Source: Mycobacterium gallinarum (GTDB lineage: Bacteria > Actinomycetota > Actinomycetes > Mycobacteriales > Mycobacteriaceae). From it: a stretch of DNA of 64,000 nucleotides. Location of the stretch: contig NZ_AP022601.1 of assembly GCF_010726765.1 (NCBI RefSeq), forward strand, positions 3,472,001 to 3,536,000, in the 5' to 3' direction. Numbering within the stretch: the first letter of the stretch is position 1; each line of letters starts with the position of its first letter. A program made the position numbers and the translations under genes. The notes beneath the pieces are model-generated. The model saw nothing but the letters and a program-made list of their open reading frames with translations. It had not been told where the DNA came from and did not search any database. This document shows, one piece after another, positions 19,550 to 27,212 of this stretch.

Positions 19550-19609
19550 GCCGCGCGGAGCGCGGTAGAACCGCCTGAGCCGCGCGGAGCGGGGTCGCTC
19601 CGCCTAGCG
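19522..19609. repeat. 29-bp tandem repeat spanning the pgi stop, ending in a hairpin
   Basis: The unit CCGCGCGGAGCGCGGTAGAA + CCGCCTGAG occurs at 19522-19550 and identically at 19551-19579. A third partial copy starts at 19580 and passes into GGAGCG-GGGT-CGCTCC (19585-19600), a small hairpin that could help terminate pgi. Confidence 0.85.
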
Positions 19610-19613
19610 ATTC

Positions 19614-19652
19614 CGGTGCGCCTACACTCGCGGAGCGATCACAGGCGCACCG
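19614..19652. terminator. Bidirectional hairpin between pgi and the secreted-protein gene
   Basis: A perfect 10-bp inverted repeat CGGTGCGCCT/AGGCGCACCG encloses a 19-nt loop. It sits between convergent genes and lacks a T-run, as is common for mycobacterial terminators. It could also be a dispersed REP-type element. Confidence 0.55.
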
Positions 19653-19674
19653 AAATCACAACTGGGCGTTGGGG

Positions 19675-20052
19675 TTATCCCGCCGGGATGTTGATGCACC
19701 CGACATTGGGGAGACATCCGCTGGCCCCACCAGGACCTGCTGAACCGCCCGGTCCGACCGGCGACAGTGAGCCGCTAGCACCGCCAAGGTCCGCGGAACC
19801 ACCAGGACCGTTGGGAATCACACCGGAGGCCCCGCCGCCGTCGGCAGTGCCGACCGGCCCGTTGGGAATGGCGACGTTCGCTCCGCCGCCCGGCCCGGCT
19901 GTGACGTTGCCGATGGCCCCACAGGGCGTGCCGTCAGCGTTCACGCACGGCGGCGGCGCCGGCTGAGCACTGGCGATGGGCGCAGCAGCGATCGCGGCGG
20001 CCGCCGCACCCGCGAATAGGAAAGGTGTCAACTTCATCATCTTCGCGTTCAT
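19675..20052 (-). CDS. Secreted Gly/Pro/Asn-rich small protein
   Basis: The 125-residue protein has a signal peptide (hydrophobic FLFAGAAAAAIAAAPIASAQP, cleavage after ASA), followed by CVNADGTPC and imperfect repeats of the type IPNGPGGSADLGGASG, with two Cys near each end that could form disulfides. The mature part is low in charge and rich in Gly. I recognise no enzyme family; it resembles mycobacterial small exported proteins. Start may be ATG 20052, or ATG 20037 (MKLTPF) which also leaves a complete signal peptide. It lies downstream of an SDR gene on the same strand. Confidence 0.75.
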   Translation of the reverse strand: MNAKMMKLTPFLFAGAAAAAIAAAPIASAQPAPPPCVNADGTPCGAIGNVTAGPGGGANVAIPNGPVGTADGGGASGVIPNGPGGSADLGGASGSLSPVGPGGSAGPGGASGCLPNVGCINIPAG

Positions 20053-20099
20053 GAAATTGGGCTACCCGCGGCCGCGCGGCCATTAAACATGAAGCTTTT

Positions 20100-20849
20100 C
20101 TAAGCAAAACGTTTTGCAAGACGCGGCGGGAGGACCCGCATCAGCTGTACCAGCGGCCCCCACGGCCACCACGGAACGGCTGCCCGGCCGGCCTCGCGCT
20201 CCATCGCGTCGACCATCGCCTTGACCCCAGTCTCGTTGTCCACCATCAACAACGTCGACGCAGACTTCGCCGTCATCTCCGATTCGATGTATCCCGGTTC
20301 CAGGGTGGTCACCTTGATCGGACCGTTGAGGTATTCGGCACGCAGCGACTCTCCAAGCGACGTCACACCGGCCTTGCTCGCCGCATACGCGGCCTTCACT
20401 CCCGGGACGCCCTTGTTGCCGAGCACCGAAGAGATCAGCACCAGGTGTCCACCGCCGGCGGCCTTGAACATCTCCAGCGCGGTCTCGATCTGGACAAGTG
20501 CGGCAATGAGATTCGTCTCGAGCGTGGCCTTGTTCGCCCACAGCTTGCCCGACCCGAGCGGTGCGCCCTTACCGATACCCGCGTTGACGACGACGCGGTC
20601 GATACCGCCCAACTCGTCGGAGAGCTCGGCGAAAACCTTGGGCACCTGATCGTGGTCGTTGACGTCGAGCGCGGCGACGGCCACCGTGATGCCGGGATGG
20701 CGCTCCAGGAGTTCTGCCTTCAGGTCGTCGAGCCGCTCGACGCGGCGGGCGCACAATGCGAGGTCGCGCCCCTTGGCGGCGAACGCCCTGGCCATGCCTT
20801 CTCCGAGCCCCGAACTGGCGCCGGTGATCAAGATTTTCTGCCGAGTCAC
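20100..20849 (-). CDS. Short-chain dehydrogenase/reductase (Rv0945-like)
   Basis: The 249-residue classical SDR has the Rossmann motif TGASSGLGEGMA, NAG motif VVNAGIGKG, catalytic Ser in LISSVLG and YxxxK in AAYAASKAG. The substrate is unknown. Position between pgi and the Fpg-type glycosylase fits Rv0945. The GTG at 20849 has TAAGCT exactly 6 nt upstream and no ribosome site, which is the pattern of a leaderless mycobacterial start. Only 11 bp separate it from the divergent secreted chorismate mutase frame. Confidence 0.88.
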   Translation of the reverse strand: MTRQKILITGASSGLGEGMARAFAAKGRDLALCARRVERLDDLKAELLERHPGITVAVAALDVNDHDQVPKVFAELSDELGGIDRVVVNAGIGKGAPLGSGKLWANKATLETNLIAALVQIETALEMFKAAGGGHLVLISSVLGNKGVPGVKAAYAASKAGVTSLGESLRAEYLNGPIKVTTLEPGYIESEMTAKSASTLLMVDNETGVKAMVDAMEREAGRAAVPWWPWGPLVQLMRVLPPRLAKRFA

Positions 20850-20860
20850 GCGGTCAGCTT

Positions 20861-21448
20861 ATGCATGATGATGGTGTGATCCCGAATCGAAGTTCACTTC
20901 TCGTGGCCTCTGCCCTGCTGGCGGGCCAGGTAGTCCTGGCGCCGGTCGCCGCGGCCCAGCCCGTCTACCCCTTTTATCAACTGGTCGACGCGACAGCCCA
21001 ACGCTTGGCGACCGCCGATCCGGTGGCGGCCACCAAGTGGATCAACGGCGGCGCCATCACCGACCCCGCGAGGGCGAACCAGGTACTGGACTCGGTGGCA
21101 GCCGATGCGACGGCCCACGGTATCGACCCGGCCTACGTGCGTACCGTCTTCACCGATCAGATAGCCGCCAACGAAGGGGTCCAGTACACCCGCTTCGGCC
21201 AGTGGAAGTTCGATCCGGGCATCGCACCGACAAGCGCACCGGACCTCGCCGAATCACGAACCCAGATCAACGGGCTGAACAAGACCCTGGTTGATGAGAT
21301 TGCCCTGCACTGGAATTCGCTACACAGTCAGGGCTGCGGGAGAGACCTGGCGGATGCGACGGCCGCGGTGGTCACCGCACGAAAACTCGACGGCCTCTAC
21401 CAGCAGGCGTTGACGTCGGCCACCCGCTCGTACTGCCGATCTACTTGA
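20861..21448 (+). CDS. Secreted chorismate mutase, AroQ-gamma type (Rv1885c-like)
   Basis: The 195-residue precursor has a signal peptide (LLVASALLAGQVVLAPVAAAQP). The mature helical domain has LVDATAQRLATADPVAATKW, VRTVFTDQIAANEGVQYTRF and the C-terminal LDGLYQQALTSATRSYC, closely like the exported M. tuberculosis chorismate mutase Rv1885c; two Cys residues (CGRDL and SYC) match its disulfide. It makes prephenate outside the cytoplasm, where no pathway is known. Start could be ATG 20861 or GTG 20876; neither has a ribosome site. It overlaps the Fpg-type stop by 8 nt. Confidence 0.88.
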   Translation: MHDDGVIPNRSSLLVASALLAGQVVLAPVAAAQPVYPFYQLVDATAQRLATADPVAATKWINGGAITDPARANQVLDSVAADATAHGIDPAYVRTVFTDQIAANEGVQYTRFGQWKFDPGIAPTSAPDLAESRTQINGLNKTLVDEIALHWNSLHSQGCGRDLADATAAVVTARKLDGLYQQALTSATRSYCRST

Positions 21449-22304
21449 GCAGCCGCGACATTCGCCGGTCCGCCAGAATCTTGCCGCCCGTCTGACACGT
21501 CGAGCAGTATTGGAACGACTTGTCGGCGAAGGACACCTCGCGCACGGTGTCACCACACACCGGACACGGCAGGCCGGTACGGGCGTGCACGCGCAGCCCG
21601 GATCGCTTCTCCCCCTTCAGCGTTGCGGCCCCCTGACCCACGGATCGGCTCACGGCATCGGTGAGGACGGAGATCATCGCGTCGTGCAATGCGGAGAGCT
21701 GCGCTTCGGTGAGCTTGCCCGCCGTCGCGAACGGCGAGATCTTCGCAACGTGCAGGATCTCATCGCTGTAGGCGTTGCCGATGCCGGCGATCACCTTCTG
21801 GTCGGTGATCACGGTCTTGATACGACCGCTGTTGCCGGCAAGAACGGCGGCCAGGTCTTCCGGTCCCAGCGACAGCGCGTCGGGTCCGAGCGCGGCGATG
21901 CCCGGCACCTTGGCCGGATCGTCGACCAGCCACACCGCCAGCCGCTTCTGCGTCCCGGCCTCGGTGAGGTCGAAGCCCGCCCCTTCCCCCGGTGTGCCGA
22001 GGTGGACGCGCAGCGCGATCGGACCCTTACCGGGTTTCAGGGGCGCCGCCGCGAGCTTGTCCGACCACCGCAGCCATCCGGCCCGCGACAGGTGCGTGAT
22101 CAGGTGCAGATCGCCGGACTGAATTCCGAGGTACTTGCCCCACCGATTGGCGCCGGTGACGGTCTGGCCGTGCAGCACCGCGATAGCGGGGTCGAACGTC
22201 TTGAGCACCGAGAACGCCGACACGTCGATGCGCCCGATGGTCAACCCGACGGCGTTGCGGCGCAGATGATCGGCGAGCGCTTCGACCTCGGGCAGTTCGG
22301 GCAT
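21441..22304 (-). CDS. Fpg/Nei-family DNA glycosylase (full length)
   Basis: The 287-residue protein starts MPELPEVEALADHL, giving the essential N-terminal Pro and Glu after Met removal, has the H2TH segment GIGNAYSDEILHVAKISPF, and ends with a four-Cys zinc finger (CPVCG and CSTCQTGGK). These enzymes excise oxidised purines or pyrimidines and cleave at abasic sites. M. tuberculosis Rv0944 at this position is, as I recall, a shortened version; here all catalytic and DNA-binding parts are present. It is co-directional with the holin-like gene 15 nt upstream. Confidence 0.92.
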   Translation of the reverse strand: MPELPEVEALADHLRRNAVGLTIGRIDVSAFSVLKTFDPAIAVLHGQTVTGANRWGKYLGIQSGDLHLITHLSRAGWLRWSDKLAAAPLKPGKGPIALRVHLGTPGEGAGFDLTEAGTQKRLAVWLVDDPAKVPGIAALGPDALSLGPEDLAAVLAGNSGRIKTVITDQKVIAGIGNAYSDEILHVAKISPFATAGKLTEAQLSALHDAMISVLTDAVSRSVGQGAATLKGEKRSGLRVHARTGLPCPVCGDTVREVSFADKSFQYCSTCQTGGKILADRRMSRLLK

Positions 22305-22319
22305 ATCTCCAGTGTGCCG

Positions 22320-22721
22320 CTAGCGGTCCGCTGCGCGTTCACTCGAGCCGACAACGAGCGACAACAACCAGGTCACGATCGACAGCACGATCGCCGCCCA
22401 GATCGCCGTCCACCAGAAGTCGTCGATGAACAGGCCCCAGTGCGTCGTGTGCTCGGTGATCCACGACGTGATCCACAGCATCAGCGCATTGATCACGATG
22501 TGAATCAGGCCGAGCGTCAGAATGTAGAGCGGGATCGAGATGAATTGCACGATCGGTTTGATGATCGCGTTGACCAGACCGAAGATCACGCCGACGACGA
22601 AGATGATGCCGACTCTCTGCAGCGTCGAATCCCCGCCGATGAAGCTGATCCCGGGAACGATCAGGGTCACAACCCACAGCGCAAACCCGGTCAGTGCCGC
22701 ACGCAGCAGGAAAGATCCCAT
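22320..22721 (-). CDS. Phage-holin-4-like (YvlD-type) small membrane protein
   Basis: The 133-residue protein has four membrane helices and the YvlD/holin superfamily pattern GIIFVVGVIFGLVNAIIKPI and LTLGLIHIVINALMLWI. Despite the family name these are ordinary bacterial membrane proteins; function is unknown. It is co-directional with the downstream glycosylase gene and the upstream cobF gene. Confidence 0.8.
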   Translation of the reverse strand: MGSFLLRAALTGFALWVVTLIVPGISFIGGDSTLQRVGIIFVVGVIFGLVNAIIKPIVQFISIPLYILTLGLIHIVINALMLWITSWITEHTTHWGLFIDDFWWTAIWAAIVLSIVTWLLSLVVGSSERAADR

Positions 22722-22746
22722 GCGGCTGATCTTCCCACGATGCGGG

Positions 22747-23490
22747 CTATTCCGGGCCGCGCAGCAGATAGGTGTCCATGATCCAGCCGTGTTCGGCGCG
22801 GGCTGCTGCGCGCGCCGTCACGATGTGCGCACCGACGTCGCCGACCGTTCCGGAGAACAGCAGTTCGTCGGCCGTGCCGAGGTAGGCACCCCACCAGATC
22901 CGGGTGTCGGGCGGGCACCCCTGGAACGAGCAGTCGGCGTCGAGCATGACGACCGCGCTGCCCGCCAAACCGCTGGCGCGCAACTGCCGTCCGGTGGTGA
23001 TGAGCACGGGCTCGCCAACGTCGTTGAGCGGTATGCGGTGTCGGGCCGTCAGCGCCTGGATCGCGGTGATCCCGGGAATGACGTCGTAGTCGATGTCGAC
23101 GTGTTCGGCCACGCGGTCCAGGATCCGCAGTGTGCTGTCGTAGAGCGATGGATCACCCCATGCGAGAAACGCACCCACGTCGCCGGGGCCGAGTTCTGAG
23201 GTGATCGCGTCAGCCCACAGGCGGGCGCGTTCGGCGTGCCAGTCGGCGACGGCCTGTCGGTAGTCGCCGCCCTTGGCGCGTGGCGGATCAGGCATCTCGT
23301 GGAACCGATACCCCGGTTCGCGGATGAATCGCTCGCAGATCAGGCGTCGCAGCGCGACCAGGTCGTCCTTGGTGTCGCCCTTGTCCATCGCGAAGAACAC
23401 CCGGGTGTCGTTGAGCGCGGTCACTGCCTGCACCGTCACGTAGTCGGGGTCGCCCGCGCCGATGCCGATGACGTGGATCCGACGGGTCAC
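22747..23490 (-). CDS. cobF: CobF, precorrin-6A synthase (deacetylating)
   Basis: The 247-residue tetrapyrrole methylase starts TRRIHVIGIGAGDPDYVTVQ, with FLAWGDPSLYDS and DYDVIPGITAIQALTARHRI, the SAM/substrate motifs of CobF. It methylates C1 of precorrin-5 and releases the extruded acetyl unit in aerobic cobalamin synthesis. The gene stands alone, not in a cob cluster. GTG 23490 is supported by TATTCT exactly 6 nt upstream, a leaderless promoter arrangement, so the longer frame to 23583 is rejected. M. tuberculosis has, as I recall, lost this gene at this very locus. Confidence 0.92.
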   Translation of the reverse strand: MTRRIHVIGIGAGDPDYVTVQAVTALNDTRVFFAMDKGDTKDDLVALRRLICERFIREPGYRFHEMPDPPRAKGGDYRQAVADWHAERARLWADAITSELGPGDVGAFLAWGDPSLYDSTLRILDRVAEHVDIDYDVIPGITAIQALTARHRIPLNDVGEPVLITTGRQLRASGLAGSAVVMLDADCSFQGCPPDTRIWWGAYLGTADELLFSGTVGDVGAHIVTARAAARAEHGWIMDTYLLRGPE

Positions 23491-23616
23491 GCGCCGAGAA
23501 TACGGCACGAGCTGGGGATACCATGGGTACCCGATACCCGGGGTATTGACATGTTGGCACCCGGCTCCGTACCTTTCGAACAACGTTCACGACAGCGCAG
23601 TCGGAGGGAGTCGTTG

Positions 23617-24507
23617 ATGACCGCACCCACTCGTGAAGAGTTCGCCGAACGTCTGCTGAAGGGTTCCGTCAAGAAGTCCTACGCGCCGGTCGTCGATATC
23701 GACTGGGATGCGCCGCTGGACCCTGACAAGTTCTTCCTGCCGCCGAAATGCGTCTCGCTCTATGGCACGCCGATGTGGAACGCGATGACCCGCGAGCAGC
23801 AGATCGAGTTGTCACGCCAGGAGCTGGTGAACACGCTGTCGGCCGGCATCTGGTTCGAGAACATCCTGAACCAGGCGTTGCTGCGCAAGATGATGCACCA
23901 GGACCCCACCGCCAGCGCCACGCACTACGAACTCACCGAGCTCGGTGACGAGACCCGCCACATGGTGATGTTCGGCAAGGCGATCGAACGTGTCGGCGCA
24001 AACCCGGTGCAGCCCAGGTACTACCAGCGCTTCATCATCAACCTGCTGCCCTTCGCCTTCCAGGGACCGATGCTCTGGGTCGCCGCGCTGGTTGGCGAGG
24101 AGATCTTCGACTCCCTTCAACGGCAGATGATGGACGACGACGACCTGCAGCCGATCATCCAGCGCCTCATGCGTATCCACGTCACCGAGGAAGCCCGCCA
24201 CATCCAATTCGCCCGCGACGGGCTGCGTAAGCGCACCCCGACCATGCGGCGGCTACCGAAGTTCTTCGTCGCCAACATCAACGGCGTCGGCGGCTACTTC
24301 TTCCGCTTCCTGTTCACCAACAAGGTGCAGTACCGCCGCGTCGGCCTGGACGCGCGCGAGGCCCGCCGCGCAGCGCGCAGCAGCGCACACCGGCACGAAA
24401 CGCACGTCCTCGGGTTCGCGCCGCTGGCGGCGTTCCTGGAGGAGGTCGGGCTGATGGGCCCGATCGCGCGGCGCATGTGGCGGCGCAGCGGGTTCCTGCC
24501 CCGGTGA
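23617..24507 (+). CDS. AurF-like diiron N-oxygenase family protein
   Basis: The 296-residue helical protein has two ExxH diiron motifs, DETRHMVMF (about residue 110) and EEARHIQFA (about 190), with extra Glu ligands in WFEN and GEEIFD. This is the p-aminobenzoate N-oxygenase AurF family, which oxidises arylamines or related substrates; the actual substrate here is unknown. CGGAGGGAG precedes ATG 23617. A DUF4873 gene follows closely. The TCGAAC-AAC-GTTCAC in the upstream region is not a LexA box because the spacer is 3 bp. Confidence 0.82.
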   Translation: MTAPTREEFAERLLKGSVKKSYAPVVDIDWDAPLDPDKFFLPPKCVSLYGTPMWNAMTREQQIELSRQELVNTLSAGIWFENILNQALLRKMMHQDPTASATHYELTELGDETRHMVMFGKAIERVGANPVQPRYYQRFIINLLPFAFQGPMLWVAALVGEEIFDSLQRQMMDDDDLQPIIQRLMRIHVTEEARHIQFARDGLRKRTPTMRRLPKFFVANINGVGGYFFRFLFTNKVQYRRVGLDAREARRAARSSAHRHETHVLGFAPLAAFLEEVGLMGPIARRMWRRSGFLPR

Positions 24508-24535
24508 TGAGCGCTTGCGCGAAGAACAGACAACG

Positions 24536-24823
24536 GTGAGCGAGATCTACGACGGGCCCGCCAGCGTGCGCATCGGCGAGGACGAACGCACCGTGCGCGT
24601 GCGACTGGCCGGCCACGTCGACCCGATAGACGGCCGATATCACTGGCAGGGAAAGGTTTTCGACGACTTGCCCGGCGACACCAAGTTGCCGCGACAGGCG
24701 ACCGTCTCGATCGGAGAGCACCACGCGCAGGCACGCATCGTCGAGCGGCCCCCGCAGGGCGGCTATTCGGTGGCCGGAGTCGGCGCACCGCCATTCGCGC
24801 TGGAGGAACTCGAGGTGCGGTGA
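24536..24823 (+). CDS. DUF4873 small protein
   Basis: The 95-residue protein (VSEIYDGPASVRIGEDERTV, GRYHWQGKVF, GGYSVAGVGAPPF) matches DUF4873, a domain usually fused to the C-terminus of flavin monooxygenases. Here it is free-standing and follows the AurF-like gene by about 28 nt, so it may be its partner. GTG 24536 is chosen; a TTG at 24515 would add seven residues. The 3' end overlaps the convergent transporter gene by 61 nt, an unusually long overlap. Confidence 0.72.
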   Translation: MSEIYDGPASVRIGEDERTVRVRLAGHVDPIDGRYHWQGKVFDDLPGDTKLPRQATVSIGEHHAQARIVERPPQGGYSVAGVGAPPFALEELEVR

Positions 24824-25977
24824 CGTCCGCCGATCGCGATCACCAGCACCACAACGGCGACCACCCCGCCCGCGACACCCGAAATCAACAGCGGTAGTCG
24901 ACCGTCGGCGCCCCACAGAAACCCGGCCCACAGACCTGCCGCAAGCACTGCAAAACCGCTGAGGCCCTGGAAGACTCCCTGCGCGCTGCCCTGTACGTCG
25001 TCGGCGACAAGCGACGAGACCCAGGCCTTACCCACACCGTCGGTACATCCGGTGAACAGACCGTAGACGCCGATCAGCAGCCACGCCGACAGCGCGTCGG
25101 TCGTCATACCGAGACCCGTGTAGCCGATCGCGAAGAACACTAACCCTATGCCGAACACCAGCGGTTTGCCGACCCTGTCGGCGAGCAGCCCCGCCGGATA
25201 GCTGGCCACCGCGTAGACGGCGTTGTAACCCACATACGCGAGTATCACCTCGGTCACCGAGAACCCGATCTCGTTGAGCCGCAACAACAGCAACGCGTCG
25301 GGAAAGTTCACCAATCCGAACGCGACCACGACCGCCGTCACCCGCCAATAGCTGCGGGGCAGATCCTTGACCCGGGAGAACACCGCGCGGCGAGTCGCCT
25401 TGTTCGGCAGCGGCACACGTTCGCGCACCAGGAACACCAACGCGACGCTCAGCACGGCGGGCACGACCGCGACCCACAACAGAGGTGCGATCTGCTGGTC
25501 CAGCAGCTGATAGCCCACCAGACCCAGCAGCGGACCGACCACGGCGCCGAAGGTGTCCATCGCACGGTGAAATCCGAACACCCGACCGCGCGCGGCCGCG
25601 TCGATGTCGACGATCAGAAGCGCGTCGCGAGGCGCGCCACGGATGCCCTTACCCAGCCGGTCCACCACCCGGCCCGCGAGCACGCCCGTCCACCCCGAGG
25701 CGGCAGCCACCATCACCTTGCCCAGTGCGGCCATGCCGTAGCCGGTGGCGATCAGCGGCCGGCGCGAGAAACGATCACCGAGCGGCCCGGCCGCCAGCTT
25801 CGTCAGCGACGCCGCACCCTCGGCCGCGCCTTCGACGGCGCCGACCACCGCGGCGGGCGCACCGAGCACCGATGTCAAATAGATCGGCAGCAGCGGGTAG
25901 AGCAGCTCGCTGGCGGTGTCCTGCAGAAACGACACGGCCGCGAGCACCCGCACATTGCGGGTCAACCAGCTGCGCAC
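24763..25977 (-). CDS. MFS transporter
   Basis: The 404-residue protein has about twelve membrane helices and MFS loop motifs, including GPLGDRFSRRPLIATGYG between helices 2 and 3 and DRLGKGIRGAPRDAL, which is found in the drug-proton antiporter/UhpT-like group. Substrate cannot be told. The C-terminus is a short Ser/Gly tail. GTG 25977 is the start used; no strong ribosome site is visible. Its 3' end overlaps DUF4873. Confidence 0.85.
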   Translation of the reverse strand: MRSWLTRNVRVLAAVSFLQDTASELLYPLLPIYLTSVLGAPAAVVGAVEGAAEGAASLTKLAAGPLGDRFSRRPLIATGYGMAALGKVMVAAASGWTGVLAGRVVDRLGKGIRGAPRDALLIVDIDAAARGRVFGFHRAMDTFGAVVGPLLGLVGYQLLDQQIAPLLWVAVVPAVLSVALVFLVRERVPLPNKATRRAVFSRVKDLPRSYWRVTAVVVAFGLVNFPDALLLLRLNEIGFSVTEVILAYVGYNAVYAVASYPAGLLADRVGKPLVFGIGLVFFAIGYTGLGMTTDALSAWLLIGVYGLFTGCTDGVGKAWVSSLVADDVQGSAQGVFQGLSGFAVLAAGLWAGFLWGADGRLPLLISGVAGGVVAVVVLVIAIGGRHRTSSSSSANGGAPTPATE

Positions 25978-26003
25978 CTAGGCCATGATGCCGGTTGGGC
26001 CGG

Positions 26004-26303
26004 TTAGCTCAAGTCCTCGTCGGTGATCGCCGCGAATCCTTTGGCTTGCCCACGGGCCAGCCCGGCACGAACCACGCCAACGATCAACCCCTGGACCGCG
26101 GCGGCAATCATGACCTCCCGCAACGAGCGACTCAGATCCTTCGGATCCGGTTCCTCGTCGTCGGGGTTGGCGCGCTGCCAGATTTCGGTGAAGATCTTGC
26201 CCGCGATCAGGCCGCCCATCACGCTGCTCACGATCGACAGAGGCTTGTAAAACGTCTTAGCCGCACTCACGACGTTTGAAGTTCCCTTCGCGTCAATGCT
26301 CAA
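26004..26303 (-). CDS. DUF4235 small membrane protein
   Basis: The 99-residue protein (FYKPLSIVSSVMGGLIAGKIF, IWQRANPDDEEPDPKDLSRS, EVMIAAAVQGLIVGVVRAGL) is DUF4235, with two hydrophobic segments. Function is unknown. It is divergent from the F420-type gene at 26337, and the KstR-like palindrome at 26313 lies 10 nt before its ATG 26303, so the two genes may be co-repressed. A GTG near 26273 with AAGGGAA upstream is an alternative start. Confidence 0.75.
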   Translation of the reverse strand: MSIDAKGTSNVVSAAKTFYKPLSIVSSVMGGLIAGKIFTEIWQRANPDDEEPDPKDLSRSLREVMIAAAVQGLIVGVVRAGLARGQAKGFAAITDEDLS

Positions 26304-26312
26304 ACCTGAGAC

Positions 26313-26326
26313 TAGAACACGTTCTA
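26313..26326. promoter_or_regulatory. KstR-like operator overlapping a leaderless -10 box
   Basis: TAGAACACGTTCTA is identical to the site at 5024. Its last two bases are part of TAATAT (26325-26330), a TAnnnT -10 hexamer placed 6 nt before GTG 26337. A bound repressor would block the -10 directly. Confidence 0.87.
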
Positions 26327-26336
26327 ATATCGGCTG

Positions 26337-27212
26337 GTGCGCTTCACCTATGCGGAATCACTGACTCATCCGAAGTACTACATCCCGCTCGCCAAGGCGG
26401 CCGAAGCCGCGGGTTTCGACGCGATGACGATCGCCGACAGCGTCGCCTACCCGTACGAGTCGGACTCGAAGTACCCGTACACCCCCGACGGGAACCGCGA
26501 ATTCCTCGACGGTAAGGAGATCGTCGAGACATTCGTCCTCGCCAGCGCACTCGCCGCCGTGACCACAACGCTGCGGTTCGACATCTACGTCCTCAAGCTG
26601 CCGATCCGCCCGCCGGCGTTGACGGCCAAGCAGGCCGGCTCGCTCGCCGCGCTGTCCGACAATCGGCTCGCCCTCGGCGTCGGTACCAGCCCGTGGCCCG
26701 AGGACTACGAATTGATGGGCGTGCCGTTCGCGCGGCGCGGCAAACGCATGGACGAGTGCATCGACATCGTCAAGGGCCTGACGACCGGCGACTACTTCGA
26801 GTACCACGGCGAGTTCTACGACATCCCGAAGACCAAGATGTCACCGGCGCCCACTCGGCCGATCCCGATTCTCATCGGCGGGCACGCCGAGGCCGCGTTG
26901 CAGCGTGCGGCCCGCAACGACGGCTGGATGCACGGCGGAGGTGACCTCGGCGACCCCGAGTCGCTCGACCGATATATCAAGCGGCTCAACGAGCTTCGCG
27001 AGGAAGAGGGCCGCACGGGACCGTTCGAGATTCACGCCCAGTCGCTCGATGCCTACAAACCCGACGGCATCAAGCGGCTCGAGGACCGCGGCGTCACGAA
27101 CATCATGGTCGGCTTCCGGATGCCCTACGCCCTAGGACCCGACCCCGAACCGCTGGAGAACAAGCTGCGCGCCATCGAGAAGTACGGCGAGAAGGTCATG
27201 TCAAGGATCTAA
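26337..27212 (+). CDS. F420-type LLM oxidoreductase (Rv0940c-like)
   Basis: The 291-residue luciferase-like protein has VRFTYAESLTHPKYYIPLAK, SLAALSDNRLALGVGTSPWP, MSPAPTRPIPILIGGHAEAALQRAARNDGWM and GVTNIMVGFRMPY. It belongs to the probable F420-dependent group; substrate is unknown. The gene has a textbook leaderless start (TAATAT, 6 nt, GTG) overlapped by a perfect KstR-like operator, so induction during steroid growth is predicted. The stop overlaps the convergent amidase gene by 4 nt. The match to Rv0940c rests on order and family. Confidence 0.87.
   Translation: MRFTYAESLTHPKYYIPLAKAAEAAGFDAMTIADSVAYPYESDSKYPYTPDGNREFLDGKEIVETFVLASALAAVTTTLRFDIYVLKLPIRPPALTAKQAGSLAALSDNRLALGVGTSPWPEDYELMGVPFARRGKRMDECIDIVKGLTTGDYFEYHGEFYDIPKTKMSPAPTRPIPILIGGHAEAALQRAARNDGWMHGGGDLGDPESLDRYIKRLNELREEEGRTGPFEIHAQSLDAYKPDGIKRLEDRGVTNIMVGFRMPYALGPDPEPLENKLRAIEKYGEKVMSRI

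Noticed and set aside
22320..22721. Prophage remnant suggested by a holin-like protein
   Set aside because: The family is a common chromosomal membrane protein and no other phage genes are near.
23575..23592. LexA-like TCGAAC...GTTCAC before the AurF-like gene
   Set aside because: The spacer is 3 bp rather than 4 and the right arm is imperfect.
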